A DNA stretch of 64,000 nt, from contig CM037861.1 in NCBI GenBank assembly GCA_021292105.1, positions 46,066,310 to 46,130,309 of the forward strand, written 5' to 3'. The stretch is from Anadara kagoshimensis. Its lineage: Eukaryota > Mollusca > Bivalvia > Arcoida > Arcidae. The position numbers and the translations under genes were made by a program. The notes beneath the pieces were generated by a model. That model made no database searches and was not told the DNA's origin. It was given only the letters and a program-made list of their open reading frames with translations. This document shows positions 10,161-20,995 of this stretch, in pieces. Position 1 is the stretch's first letter. The number at the start of each line of letters is the position of its first letter.

Positions 10161-11440
10161 TATGAAATCCTTTTTTACAGTATTCATTCATAGAGACAAT
10201 ATAAAAGTTATAACTTGAAGGATAAGTGCTAGTCTTGCCTCCCAAAGTCCAAAAGCATAAAATATAGTCTTATGTTATTTCTACATATTTTTTATGCCCG
10301 TATAACCGTATGAAAGCAACTTCATACATCATACATTAGGATTAAATAGTCCAATTTAGAATTAAATCAAAATTTTATTGATATTCTGCCAAAAAGTTGC
10401 TGTCTAAATGATTGATAATCGATCTTGGATTGTGTTGAACTGCAAAAAAGATCCGACTATATGGCGGAAACAAAATGATGGATCTAAAACTGTATTTACG
10501 TTTTTGTTCAAAATAATCTAATATTTGATCCAAATATGACAAATTTCTTTTATTTATGATTTAATTATCACAAAACTGGTGTATTTATAGACAATTATAA
10601 AGCTATTAAGTCCATATACATGTTTATTATAAAATATGGGTATAAAAAATATGTGGTAATAACACATTTGTTATTGCCACGTACTGGACAATAACCACTT
10701 TGTAAAATATAACAGTATTGCCAGAATTGACTAGGATGCTTCCTCATGTCCCATAAATCTGAAGAATTTGCCATAAAAATGAGCTTACATTCCTAGAATG
10801 GCATGAATGGTGGTTTTTTTCCATAGAAATGCATAATCTCGTTGTTAAATGACAGAACTGCAGATGTTCCATTCCAAAAGTTACATTGTTCAAAATTTCT
10901 CTTAGTTAATTAATTAAAATTAAATTTTAAATAGCAATGCATTTAGAATGTTTTGAGGTCTACGTATATGTATTTGAATACCAGTGCCATCATCCAGAGT
11001 TATTTCACAATGTTGTGCCAATAGTTTTCAATGGCCAAAAAAGTTGACTTCTGTTGAAAATACATGTATTACGATATATACTGGCAGTTAAAATCTGAAC
11101 ATTTGACAATTTATGGCACTTCTGATTTGTTGCATCAGATTGGTGTATGACCAGTTATTTATTTCACAAAATGAAATGTGTATATGTATTTAATTATTAT
11201 AATTAATGTAAATTTTAATTTTTTTAGAATTTTAAAATTTATTATTTAAAAACTTTTGAGTTTTATATGACAATTTTATTGTTATGTCTACATAGATATA
11301 TGATTTTGTAATCTACCTACTGTGTATGTGAAGTATTACTTCTTTGTTATGTGTACATGTGACTTTTTCATTGTTATATCATATAGTTAAGTTTTTAGGT
11401 TCAAATGCTTTTGCTATTTGTTATCATTTATTAATAAGTT
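10161..11440. other. No gene seen
   Basis: AT-rich sequence; no exon, RNA gene or structured repeat could be supported. Confidence 0.45.
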
Positions 11441-11556
11441 CATTTTTGACAGTTTTTTCTGAGAGAGACACACACATGCACACACACACACAGAGAGAGA
11501 GAGAGATTCTTCAGTCTGATTTTAATTCATTTTTGACAGGTTTTTATCTGAGAGAG

Positions 11557-11613
<57 letters not shown>

Positions 11614-11695
11614 TTCTTCAGATTATGACAGGTTTTGATCCAAGAGTTACATAGAGAGAAGAGAGAGAGAGAGAGAGATTCTTCAGTCTGATTTT
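11440..11695 (+). repeat. Compound GA/CA microsatellite with duplicated flanks (3 units)
   Basis: Three imperfect units of roughly 80-110 bases each carry TTTTGACAG, TCTGAGAGAG, a CA tract (missing in the third), a GA tract and GATTCTTCAG. The unit, not only the dinucleotide, has been duplicated. Confidence 0.85.
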
Positions 11696-12344
11696 AATTC
11701 CAATTCTGTTATGTAAAATAATTAACAGCATTACATATTTATCCAAGACTTAGTAAAATTACCATTCAACACACTTATCTCACTTAAAAGACATGTTATG
11801 ACATTGTATCATCTTAATTTACTTCCTAATCTCCTAAATTACCTATTTGTATGTAGACATACTGCTTAGAGAAAAGTTGTGCCCAGGTATGATATTTGGG
11901 TAAAACATTTCAAAAATTAAATTTTTTACCTCTTTCTGATTTACAAATTAATATTACAATTGTTGATTATTTACTAAGAGTATAAATATATTAGTACTCA
12001 TGTATTGGTGAATAGCCACCAAACAACATTGATCTGTCCTCATGACCTTTAATTTAAATATTTATTATGGACTAGTGCATTTATGTACAGGGAACACAGG
12101 TGTTTATTTTATGTACATCAATGGAAAAATGCAGTGTTTATGTATTAACTGTAAATCCTTACACTACCCATGTATTGGATGGATCTGCTAATTCTGCTTA
12201 CATGAATATTCCTAATGAAAGGTCAAATAAACACATCAAAGTTGTTTCACTATACACAATATGTCATTGGAGTTCTGATCTGGTGTCACAAACACAACAA
12301 ACCCACTGTATTTTGTATTAAGATCAGTGATCTTGTGTTAAACA

Positions 12345-12612
12345 CTTTAGAGATTTTTAGGTTGTGTCACCCATTTTGGAGCACTTTCGGTTGTGTCACA
12401 CATTTTAGAGTACTTTAGGTTGTGCCACACATGAGAATATGTTAGGTTTAGTCACACACATTAGAGTGCTCCAGGTTTAGTCACATATTTTAGAGTACTT
12501 TAGGTTGTGTCACACACTTAAGAGTGCTTTAGGTTGTGCGACATATTAGTGTTTTAAGTTCCACACATGTGGGAGTATTTTTAGAATGTGTCCCACATAT
12601 AAGAGGGCTTTA
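12345..12612 (+). repeat. Minisatellite, about 36 bp, left part
   Basis: About seven diverged units of the type TTTAGGTTGTGTCACACA, then TTAGAGTGC. The array is interrupted by the MITE at 12613-13016 and resumes at 13017-13080. Confidence 0.85.
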
Positions 12613-13016
12613 CTGTCTGAACCACTATTTCTGTGACATTGAATTATGCTTCATTTCCATAGAAAATCCAATAAACTTGAATAATGTGTGATATTGCATT
12701 CACTTTTTATGCCTAGTCATAACTGAAAATCTGTATGTGCATTCATGATTGTCATGATTGTCATAAATCATTAATTGTTTTTTTAGCTGTAGCAGCAAAA
12801 TTGTTGGTGCTATGGAGATTTTACATGTCGAAAATGGCAGTGTTTACACTGGAGGTGATGTCCTTTGTGATGGTTAAAGTTATGTGTTTAAAAGGATCCA
12901 CTATTTGCTTTTTTTTTCAACATGTTGAATCCCCATAGCAGCAACATTTTACTTTGTGCAGATATATTTAATGGAAAAAAGCACAATTCATCTTCACAGA
13001 AATAGTGGTTCAGACA
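12613..13016. mobile_element. MITE inserted in a minisatellite (404 bp, TTA target duplication)
   Basis: The left end TGTCTGAACCACTATTTC and the right end GAAATAGTGGTTCAGACA are exact inverted repeats; the similarity continues to about 40 bases with a few mismatches. TTA lies on both sides, and removing the element with one TTA restores the unit CTTTAGGTTGTGTC. A 3-base TTA duplication fits PIF/Harbinger elements (TWA targets), but there is no transposase to confirm this. Confidence 0.8.
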
Positions 13017-13080
13017 TTAGGTTGTGTCACACACACAAGAGAATTTTAGGCTGTGTCACACACATTAGAGTGCTTTATTT
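13017..13080 (+). repeat. Minisatellite, right part after the MITE
   Basis: Two further units (AGGTTGTGTCACACACA, AGGCTGTGTCACACACATTAG) continue the array seen left of the MITE. Confidence 0.8.
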
Positions 13081-13314
13081 ATCGGAAGGGTTATCTTCTA
13101 AATAAATATTATGATTTTATTTACAAGCTAGTTTTTATACACATTTATTTCACACTGGATATATAGAAGTGATATTTTTGTTTTTGTTGACTTTATTTTT
13201 ATTGATTTATGTGATTTGAACATCTGTTTATCTAAAATATGAAAAATAAATAAAATGTATACTATTAAGTGTTTAGTTTTTAATTCTTTTGGATGTTATG
13301 TAGTAAGCACATTG

Positions 13315-13590
13315 GGGTTGTTCAGTCAGAACAGTGTGCTTTTTATAAATGGTAGACTGGTGATTCAAAGCCCCTGTTCGGTCTAACCAAAATCATTTAG
13401 TGACTCCTCTTTCACGTAAATTATTACACTGTTTTGGGACAGGTATCACTTCATTCAAAACCATTGCTTATTGTTATGTGCATTTCACAGGAAAAAATCT
13501 TAAACTTCACTTTAAGTTGGTGACATCTCAATATAAATTAAATGTTCTTGACTAAGATATAAAATCCCAATTCAATCAACCAATCTGTCA
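13315..13590 (+). repeat. SINE-like element with tRNA-like head and class tail
   Basis: The head-like part is TTGTTCAGTCAGAACAGTG with GGTGATTCAAAGCCCC about 30 bases on. The end is GACATCTCAATATAAATTAA, ATGTTCTTGACTAAGATAT, a relative of the tail in SINE classes A and B. The body differs from both, so it may be a third class or an old copy. Confidence 0.45.
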
Positions 13591-13689
13591 AACAAGCTTG
13601 TCTACTTAGTGGAAGGGTTGTTCTTTGCCAGCTGATAAATATATAGGATCAAAGCATCATGTCACATTTGATCAAATGGAGTGAAGTGG

Positions 13690-13880
13690 GGTAATTGAGC
13701 CTTACTCGGCAGTCAAGATTCTTCTGCCTACATTGAAGTGGTCAGTTGAGAGGTGGTCGAGGAAGCTGGAGAAAACCACTGACCTTTGACAAGGGAACTG
13801 ATAAACTTTGTCACACTTGGATCTGCCCAAGCAGATTGGAACCTAGGTGATAAGAGACACTGTGATCTGTAAACACATAA
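13690..13880 (-). repeat. tRNA-derived SINE, class A (minus)
   Basis: On the minus strand it reads: B-box-like CCTAGGTTCCAATC, TGGGCAGATCCAAGTGTGAC, the TTATCAGTTCCCTTGTCAAA block, GGTGGTTTTCTCCAGC and GACCACCTCTCAACTGACC. It matches the copy at 6915-7140 in reverse orientation, with a diverged head. Confidence 0.65.
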
Positions 13881-14071
13881 TTTAGACAAATCAGGTACCA
13901 AGGCCCCTTTAAACTGATAGATGGTTAGGGTAAACTTGAAAAAAGGGAGTATGCAATTCCCAAATTGGGAAACCAAGAAATTAATATTCTAGTAGCTGTG
14001 TTTAGAACCTTAATACATGTATGTGAAAGCTATGGTAAGAACGACACAAAACGTTTTATATGTACACATAT

Positions 14072-14077
14072 TTTATT
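14072..14077 (-). terminator. Candidate polyadenylation signal AATAAA (minus)
   Basis: TTTATT on the plus strand, about 140 bases beyond the stop codon of the small secreted-protein gene at 14214. Position and strand fit; AT-richness makes chance occurrence easy. Confidence 0.4.
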
Positions 14078-14213
14078 TTATGTTAAAATGAAAGACAATG
14101 GCATCGGTGCTCAATCAACAAAATCTTAAATATGAAATAAAATATATTTGGCATGAACATGATAAAATCACCAGGCATCCATCAGCGGTTTACTACAGGT
14201 GGCTGAGCCACTA

Positions 14214-14287
14214 TCACGAGTACACTTCTTCTATCCTTGTATTTGGTTCATTCTGACTATTAAGCTTTTCTAATTCTTCTTGGTAAA
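14214..14287 (-). CDS. Exon 3 of the small secreted-protein gene
   Basis: Acceptor TTTACTTTTAG, then TT completing a codon, then YQEELEKLNSQNEPNTRI and EEVYS, with TGA at 14216-14214. The other two frames stop within nine codons. Confidence 0.6.
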
Positions 14288-15301
14288 CTAAAAGTAAAAG
14301 AACATGGCCAATTAATAAACAACGAAATAAAATGCACACAATGCTTCAGAGGTAGCTTGCTATGACCTTGAGCAAAACATGTAGTCATAGGTTGTTTCAG
14401 TTTACCTAGTAAATAAATGAATGAATGAATATGGACACTCAATTGTTTGAAGCCATAGAAATGGGGGTTTAAACAATAATATCTATGCCACTGAAGATAT
14501 TGTCAGACTTGCATATGGAACTTTAGGATGGTTTGCTAGAGAAAGGTCTTTATATATATAAGAAAGTAGAAGGTGTCAATTGCCAAAAAACAATCGCTTT
14601 TAGGATAAATCCCTTAACAGCACTTCAACAATTCAGAAATTCTCAGTTTGGGTTGTATTTTGTATTGTTAAAACGAGCATCTTAAAAAACTGTAACACAA
14701 TCTTACCGAATTGAGTATCGTAAGTAGAAATATGAACTGGATCAAATCTGAAATAAAAAAAAATATAGTCATGTAACACAATATAAAATAAGTTACATGT
14801 ATTCCTTATGTACCACTGATTTTAATACTCCCGACTATAGACAGACACTGGATATAATGATAAAACTTGGAAGCTGTTGTAGGTGACATACGATTACATG
14901 TTTCTTTACTAATTTTAACATAGTTATCTTGAAAAACTTATCGGCAATATTTTTGACAGTGACACGATAAAACAGATAATAATGTGTACTTGGCAATCGC
15001 CAGAGGAACTGAGAACAAACAATCACAAAACACATGCTAAGAACACTGATTGTAAACTCCCAACTTTTGAAAGGCCACAAGAAACATGGACAAAATGCAT
15101 CCAATGGCGTGGTTCAAACGGAAATTGTAAACAATTATTGTTAGTTTGTTCTCTTACCATTAGGTCCAGTATTTGTTCCGAAACCAGTTTGTGTTCCAAG
15201 ATAAAATGGCAGGAAAAATGTAGAGGGATTCCATGCTGACATAGACAGACTGACACCAGTAGCCATCAATACAACGAAGATATATACTGCATTCATTATG
15301 A
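14214..15301 (-). CDS. Small secreted protein, unknown function (three exons, about 80 aa)
   Basis: Coding exons on the minus strand: 15301-15158 (ATG at 15296), 14736-14707 and 14287-14214. Residues 1-21 (MNAVYIFVVLMATGVSLSMSA) are a typical signal peptide with cleavage probably after SMSA. The mature part starts WNPSTFFLPFYLG, has a Gly/Thr/Asn-rich stretch, then HISTYDTQF and an acidic end YQEELEKLNSQ ... RIEEVYS. It has no cysteine and no dibasic processing site, so a disulfide toxin or a classical neuropeptide precursor is unlikely. The phases (1, 1) only agree if exon 2 uses the inner of two AG acceptors (14737-14738, not 14748-14749). The sense-like residues on both sides support this. 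I do not recognise the family. Confidence 0.6.
14707..14736 (-). CDS. Exon 2 of the small secreted-protein gene (30 bp)
   Basis: A 30-base micro-exon encoding HISTYDTQF with split codons at both ends; donor TTCG|GTAAGA. An outer acceptor (TTTTATTTCAG, exon from 14747) is stronger by sequence, but it shifts the frame and leads to a stop five codons into exon 3. The outer form could be an alternative isoform. Confidence 0.5.
15158..15301 (-). CDS. Exon with start codon and signal peptide of the small secreted-protein gene
   Basis: Acceptor GTTTTATTTCAG at 15302-15313 shows that a 5' untranslated exon lies upstream (higher coordinates; not identified). The ATG is five bases into the exon. Donor AATG|GTAAGA, phase 1. 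Encodes residues 1-46. Confidence 0.68.
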
Positions 15302-15904
15302 CTGAAATAAAACAATGTACCATCGTGAATAAAATCCGTAACCAACACCATCGTGAACAAAACACAAAATTGCGCTTGAAATTAAGATGAACGATGCTTA
15401 TTTCAATCCTTAATCAAGAATTTGCTTAACTAAAGTTTAACAAAATTTGGCTATTTCTCATGATACTGTCATGCACTATTTTTTTAATTATCATAAATTA
15501 CATTTAAAAAGGTATATGACAGCAGTGTGGTATAAACTGTGGTATAGGTATAAACATTTTCGACAAAATTAGAAGTCAGGTGTCATAGGCTTATAAAATT
15601 TTCAAATACTAGTATGACTTTATTGTTCCGGATATATCTGTATCAATAATCACGTTTTTTTTAAATTTCAAATTTGCCAAATTGAAGTGAAATGAAATTT
15701 TGTGAAACTTGAGCACACCATCCCCACTTTCTAGATATTAAAGACGAATTTCTTACGATAATTTAAATATTTATATGAAAACGTTTTTGAAAAAAGTTTG
15801 ATAAAATTACCAATTCATCTTAATATTTAAGTCTTATTGGAGAAGCCTTAGTATGAGTTTATGGTAAGCAACTAGATATATCTCGACATTTGAGAAACCA
15901 CTGC

Positions 15905-16135
15905 GGTAGCTTATAATTAGTTGGTTAGTGGGTTCGAATCCCGACCGGGTCTGTCCCAAGACTTGAAAGTGGGTAGTGACTGTTCTTTCGCCAAGCACTC
16001 GGCATTACGAAATAAAAGTCACGGTTCTTTCGGATGGGGACTTTTTTGCATCTTCGCCTATAGCTTGCGACGTCTCAATGTAAGTGAAATATATGTATTC
16101 TTAACTGGGACGCGTTAAACACCATTACTCAACTC
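15905..16135 (+). repeat. tRNA-derived SINE, class B
   Basis: B-box-like GGGTTCGAATCCC, then GACCGGGTCTG, CCAAGACTTGAAAGTGGGTA, GTGACTGTTCTTTCGCCAAG, and the tail GACGTCTCAATGTAAGTGAA ... GGACGCGTTAAACACC followed by ATTACTCAACTCAACTT. Other class B copies are at 18005, 19785, 36575 and 57995. Confidence 0.75.
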
Positions 16136-16510
16136 AACTTTTTGAGAACTTGACAGTTTTCGACCAGTTACTGAGTTAGTCATAGTGTACATTTGTGTCT
16201 ATTTATTGGGTTATACTTTAAAAACTTACATGTTTTAACAATATTTTGAATTTCCATTTACCAATTCGTTAAGTCAACGAAAGCTTTAAACAACTGGGTT
16301 CTGGACGATTGCTTTCGTGCAATTGGTATTTGAGGAAACACGATTTTAAAAACAATTTTGGTTTTAGTTTCAATTTTCTGATCGAGGGAAATATTACAAA
16401 TCAAATACCGGTAATTTAACTTTTTCTGAGTTCTAACTTCTACATACTTAAATTCATTTTTAGTGTTAAATTCAGAAAAGAAAGTCTGCACACCACAAAC
16501 AAATACTCAA

Positions 16511-16737
16511 GCTCCAATTTCACAATCATTTCTAAACTAAGAGTTTCTTTAAAACTTATCTTTAGCAAATTTTGACTACATGTATCTCTTTTATCAAAAC
16601 TAAATGCAGATATAAGTTTAAGTAATTTTCAAAATGGCGCTTTAATATCAGGAATATCTTAACAATTAATCAGTTAATTATGTATTCAATTTTGCCAATT
16701 TAAATCTTAGTTAAGGAACAATTGTAAAACTGGGACC
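16511..16737. mobile_element. Palindrome-ended MITE, copy 1
   Basis: Left end CTCCAATTTCACAATCATTT and right end AACAATTGTAAAACTGGGAC are imperfect inverted repeats over about 33 bases, extending through the CTAAGA/TCTTAG part. Directly adjoins a second copy at 16739. A third copy is at 54953-55181. Confidence 0.65.
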
Positions 16738-16738
16738 T

Positions 16739-16983
16739 GGTCCGGTTTCACAACAATTCCGTAACTAAGTTTTTCCTTACCTTAAATTTAGCTAATTTTT
16801 GGTATTTTTTTCGGAATTACAAGTTAATGTTATTTTTTTTTTTACAAACATACGGATGTTATAAGCTTGAAGTTATCTTCAAAATGACACCTCAAATAAC
16901 TCAAAATCTTAAAAATAAACAAAATTATTAAGATTTTAAATTTGCCAAAATTTAAGTTAAGGAATAAATGTAGAACTGGGGCC
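16739..16983. mobile_element. Palindrome-ended MITE, copy 2, adjoining copy 1
   Basis: Begins GGTCCGGTTTCACAACAATT and ends AAGGAATAAATGTAGAACTG GGGCC, again inverted repeats. The two copies abut with a single base between them, so their ends form a head-to-head palindrome centred at about 16738. Confidence 0.65.
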
Positions 16984-18004
16984 TGCTTCATATTTGTATA
17001 ATTTACGTACCTTAAGTAATTTAAATGTGTCTTTGAGTTTCTATTTTCTCCAAATGTTTCTTTTCGAATGATCATATCTGACATTGATATCCCATCTTTA
17101 TATACTGTTTTATTTCCGTTGATGTAACGTAAGGGTTAGGTAATTTTGCGTAAACAAGGTGTGTATTCCGTCATTTGGGTGATTGATAGCTGTCAATCAG
17201 CAAAGTGTATGTCCTAAAATACCCGTAATTAAAAATCATGGATAGGTTCCCAACATGCGTGATTCATACACTGTGTGTCGGTTTTTCTGTGTGGCTAATC
17301 GTCGGAACCGGAATTCCGGAGAAATTTAAATATACCTTTTGGGTATCTCGTGATCAATTTTCGAAAAATATATCGTATGACACAGGTAAGTGCCAGGCTG
17401 ACTGATACCAAAAAACCGGATAAAATGAAAATATTTTTATCATTTTGACAGTTTTTTTTAATTAAAAGGTATAAAAATTCGGATTTTTGTATGGAAATTG
17501 TAGCAAAATCAAACATTTAACGGTAAAAAAGTACCATGGCCGGCTAAATGGCAACCTTGCGCATTAAAAATGTACCGATCTAGACAAATAAATAAATTTG
17601 ATTGGTCAGTTTGAAGTGCACAAGTAAACAAATAAAAGAACTGGTAAAGTGAAACAACACTGTTTAGCCATAGATCTAGACCTGGTGTACTCGTTTTGTA
17701 TACATGGTTCCCTTTCTGACTTTGCTTCTTCAATTTTCATTAAATGATTAGTAAGAACAGCATATTGGTTTCTCTTTTTTAATTTAACTTATTGAAATGC
17801 ATGGTTTTCTAGTATTTTGCATCATTTAAATTTAAATCTTTTAAAATTCAACAATAATGTTTTTATTTTCTGTCTGGAGACGAAACTTCACAAAGTAGGC
17901 ACTCTGGCCGAAATTATACAATGTATGCATGTGAGTGTACATGTATCGGAGATCTGGAATGGATGAAAACTTGAAATTTTGCGAATGAAACTTTAAGTTT
18001 CCAA
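16984..18004. other. No gene seen
   Basis: AT-rich intergenic sequence. The 17100-17230 part is slightly richer in CpG and could hold the promoter of the small secreted-protein gene, but no element decides this. Confidence 0.35.
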
Positions 18005-18280
18005 AATAATAAAATAAATGAAATTTGGAGGTTGTGGGTTTGAGCTTTGACCGAGTCTGAACCAAGACTTGAAAGTGGATAGTGACTGTTTTTTGCGATG
18101 GGAACGAGATCCTGTGTCATGGTGGGCTTGGCACAATAAAGAACCCTACTGTATAATGCCATCAGTGCAATGCACAGGCAAATTTCTGCACCTTCGCCTG
18201 AACCAGTAAAAGTGGCAGGTGGTCTTCATATACAGGTTCAAATAAAATGAATAAAGAACAATTGGGATACAGCTCTTTAA
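18005..18280 (+). repeat. SINE class B copy joined to a pogo/Tigger-like MITE fragment
   Basis: GTTGTGGGTTTGAGC ... CCAAGACTTGAAAGTGGATA is class B. At about 18195, after TGCACCTTCGCCTGAACC, the sequence changes to AGTAAAAGTGGCAGGTGGTC, which matches the inside of the MITE at 19511-19678 in reverse orientation. Both parts lack ends at the junction. Confidence 0.6.
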
Positions 18281-19500
18281 TTAAGAAACGCTAGGCTCTC
18301 TATGACTAGAATATGTGCAAAATAAACCCAAAAACTCAAGACTGTTAGAAAACTGAAAGGTCTACTAAGCTTAATGGTAAAACCAGGACAAGTCATTACG
18401 TCTAGTATTAAAAAGCTGATGCGGTAAACCAGACACGTGGCTGTCTGAGCCATTTTCCCCTCTGCCGTTGCGTATCAGTCAAATCAGTTTTTGACTAGAT
18501 TCTATAAAGTTTATTGTTTAACATGTTGATATTCTAAGGTTACACTTGTTAATTATCTGGTTATACTGTGAGCTAGGTTAGGTAGGATGTCAGCTGTACA
18601 TTTTATTACAGTTAGTCTGGTTATAGGAGAGACAACAGTTCCAGTGTTAATGAAGATCTAGATTGTTATTGTTTTCTATTTATTTTAGTCATGGTTGTAT
18701 AGCTGTTAAAGTGTGAGAGAGATCATAAGTGCCATATATAATTTATTTCTTGAACTGTTAATTTTGTTATTTTATTTTATTCAATCTTGAAGTCGTCCTT
18801 TCTAGCAGTTGCTCAGTTTGGTCTTGTACCTAGTTGATTAAATACTTGTCAATTTGTGTAGTAACCTAGTCTCGAATACCAGTGAACACCAGCTGTAGAG
18901 ATATACCAGATCGTTACCAGATATACCACCTGGCATTCCATTAGGCGTTTCCATTACCAACACAAAGCCTATCTTGCAGATATAGCCATCCAGTCAGTCT
19001 AGAATTCGATTCTGGTTACTTGCACAAATATAATTACTTGTATTATTACAATCTGACCGTTGATTGTGTGTAATATTTCGTTTGACCCCTTCAACCCAGT
19101 TTCAATATAGGTATAGAATACACTGCTTAGGTGCAGCTGAGTGTGAACTCGCTTAACAATAATCTAAAGTTTAGAGTCTTGTGAACCTATTGATTGTTCA
19201 TCGGCAATTTCCGGTGTAGTTTTGACATTACAATAAGACCGAGGTTATATCATTTGGATATTTAAGTTAAATAAGGAAGCGAACCCTAGCAATAAATGGC
19301 AGTGTGGCCATCATATAGTGCACAACAGTATTGTGATTTAATTAATAGTCTGACCATTCTGTCTGGTATCTAACACAGCGGGTATTTTGACGTACTGGTA
19401 AAGTGAAATAAAGTAGGCGAGTCAGTGAGACGTGTGTACGACCCGAGACCAACCCGGCTTGGTAACAGTACATTGCAAAAGCCAAATCATATGGCGAGGA
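18281..19500. other. Unassigned sequence between inverted SINE/MITE copies
   Basis: About 1.2 kb with no supported exon. It sits between a plus-strand SINE+MITE pair (18005-18280) and a minus-strand pair (19511-20083). It has no tandem structure I could see. It might be an older mobile-element remnant, but no terminal repeats or coding motifs were found. Confidence 0.3.
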
Positions 19501-19510
19501 TAGAAATATA

Positions 19511-19678
19511 CAGTCCAATCTGTTTTAAAGGCCACTTCTATATAAGGGCCACCTGTTTCTAAAACCAGTAGGATTGTATCCCAAATCTTCTTCATTGATT
19601 TTATTTGAACCTGTATATGAAGACCACCTGCAACTTTTACTGGTTTTATTGGGTGGCCTTTATTGACAGGTTTGACTG
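19511..19678. mobile_element. pogo/Tigger-like MITE (168 bp, TA flanks)
   Basis: Left end CAGTCCAATCTGTTTTAAAG and right end reversed CAGTCAAACCTGTCAATAAA are inverted repeats, and TA lies on both sides. The internal ATAAGGGCCACCTG and GGTGGCC motifs repeat. CAGT-type ends with a TA duplication are typical of pogo/Tigger-derived elements. Related pieces: 28664, 36895, 39113, 40113. Confidence 0.65.
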
Positions 19679-19784
19679 TATTTTCCTTTGCCGACACAAT
19701 CATTCTTTTCTGTAATATATCTTGTTTTGCCCTCTGGAAAATCGACTTGTCGGTGAACAAATGTTTATATATGTTTAAAATACA

Positions 19785-20083
19785 AGAGTTGAGTCGAGTA
19801 ATGGTGTTTAACATCCCAGTCAAGAATATTTCACTTATATCGAGACATCGCCAGCTATAGGCGAAGGTGCAGAAATTTTGTCTGTGCATTGCGCTGATGG
19901 CATTATACAGCAGGGTTCTTTATTGTGCCAAGCCCACCATGACATGGGACCTCGTTTATTTTAAGTTCCCATCCAAAAGAAGTCAATATCCACTTTCAAG
20001 TCTTGGTTCACACTTGGTCGAGGCTCGAACCCACAACTTCCCACTTAGCGAGCACTCTACCAACTGAGCTACCACAGTGGTTA
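19785..20083 (-). repeat. tRNA-derived SINE, class B (best-preserved head)
   Basis: On the minus strand the head reads CCACTGTGGTAGCTCAGTTG, GTAGAGTGCTCGC with B box GGTTCGAGCC, a textbook A/B-box promoter pair. The body is CCAAGACTTGAAAGTGGATA ... ; the tail is GCGATGTCTCGATATAAGTG, AAATATTCTTGACTGGGATG, TTAAACACCATTACTCGACTC. This is the reference copy for class B in the window. Confidence 0.85.
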
Positions 20084-20429
20084 AAATAAAACAAGATATT
20101 TGTATAATATTTATAGATTTTAATGAATGATCCTGTATACAGTACATACTTTGGCATTGAGTTTGGTGTCTACAGTTGATAATAATAATACAGTAATAAT
20201 TAATAATAATAATAATAAACAGCAGATATACTGCCTGTTTGTTTGTCTGTCACAGCAATGATATCATTCACAACCAACAAATAACATAGCAAATAATAAC
20301 CATGAGTTATAACAGGGATACTGTATCTGATTGACATAGAAACAATACCCCTAAACATGAAAACTTGTAAAAAGGTCAATCAATTGTAAAACACAAGTCA
20401 CAAAGTGAAAATAACAACATAATTATTAT

Positions 20430-20635
20430 AACTATTTCACTGGTCAAAATTTGTACAGAATAATTGCTGCTATTTCACTGGTCAAAATTTCTACAGAATA
20501 ATTACTGCTATTTCACTGATCAAAATTTCTACAGAATTGCTGCTATTTCAATGGTCAAAATGTCTACAGAATAATTACTGCTATTTCACTGGTCAAAATT
20601 TCTACAGAGTAATTACTGCTATTTCACTGTTAAGA
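20430..20635 (+). repeat. Minisatellite, about 40 bp x 5
   Basis: Units GCTATTTCACTGGTCAAAAT, TTCTACAGAATAATTACT with few changes. Confidence 0.9.
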
Positions 20636-20869
20636 TGGAGTCTTGTAAAATAAACTCATTATTGAAAGTAATCCAAAACTCCCTTAAAACCATAAATAGT
20701 CAAATTAATTCTTCCCTACACTACTTTCTACTCTAAAAGAACACAATGAGGCTTAGATCTGGATATTTAGATTGTTAGTACATGTAACTGATTCATTGGT
20801 GTATAACTTCATTTCCATGAGCCAATCAAAACAAGTTTTATCAACATAAAAAAGTAAGGACCCAATCAC

Positions 20870-20995
20870 TATTGATAATTTTGATTGGATGTTAATAATT
20901 TATGATAATTTTGATTGGATGTTAATAATTTATGTTAATTTCCATTGGATGTAAATAATTTATGTTAATTTCGATTGCATGTTAATAGTTTCAAC
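20870..20995 (+). repeat. Minisatellite, about 31 bp x 4
   Basis: Units of TTGATTGGATGTTAATAATT, TATGATAATT; the last two units are diverged. Confidence 0.85.

Noticed and set aside
18460-19480. Possible solo LTR or other retroelement remnant
   Set aside because: The composition differs slightly from the flanks, but no matching second copy, terminal TG...CA pair with target duplication, or coding motif could be shown.
19422-19889. Minus-strand frame of 155 codons
   Set aside because: It runs through a SINE class B tail and a pogo-like MITE; no domain, no splice context.
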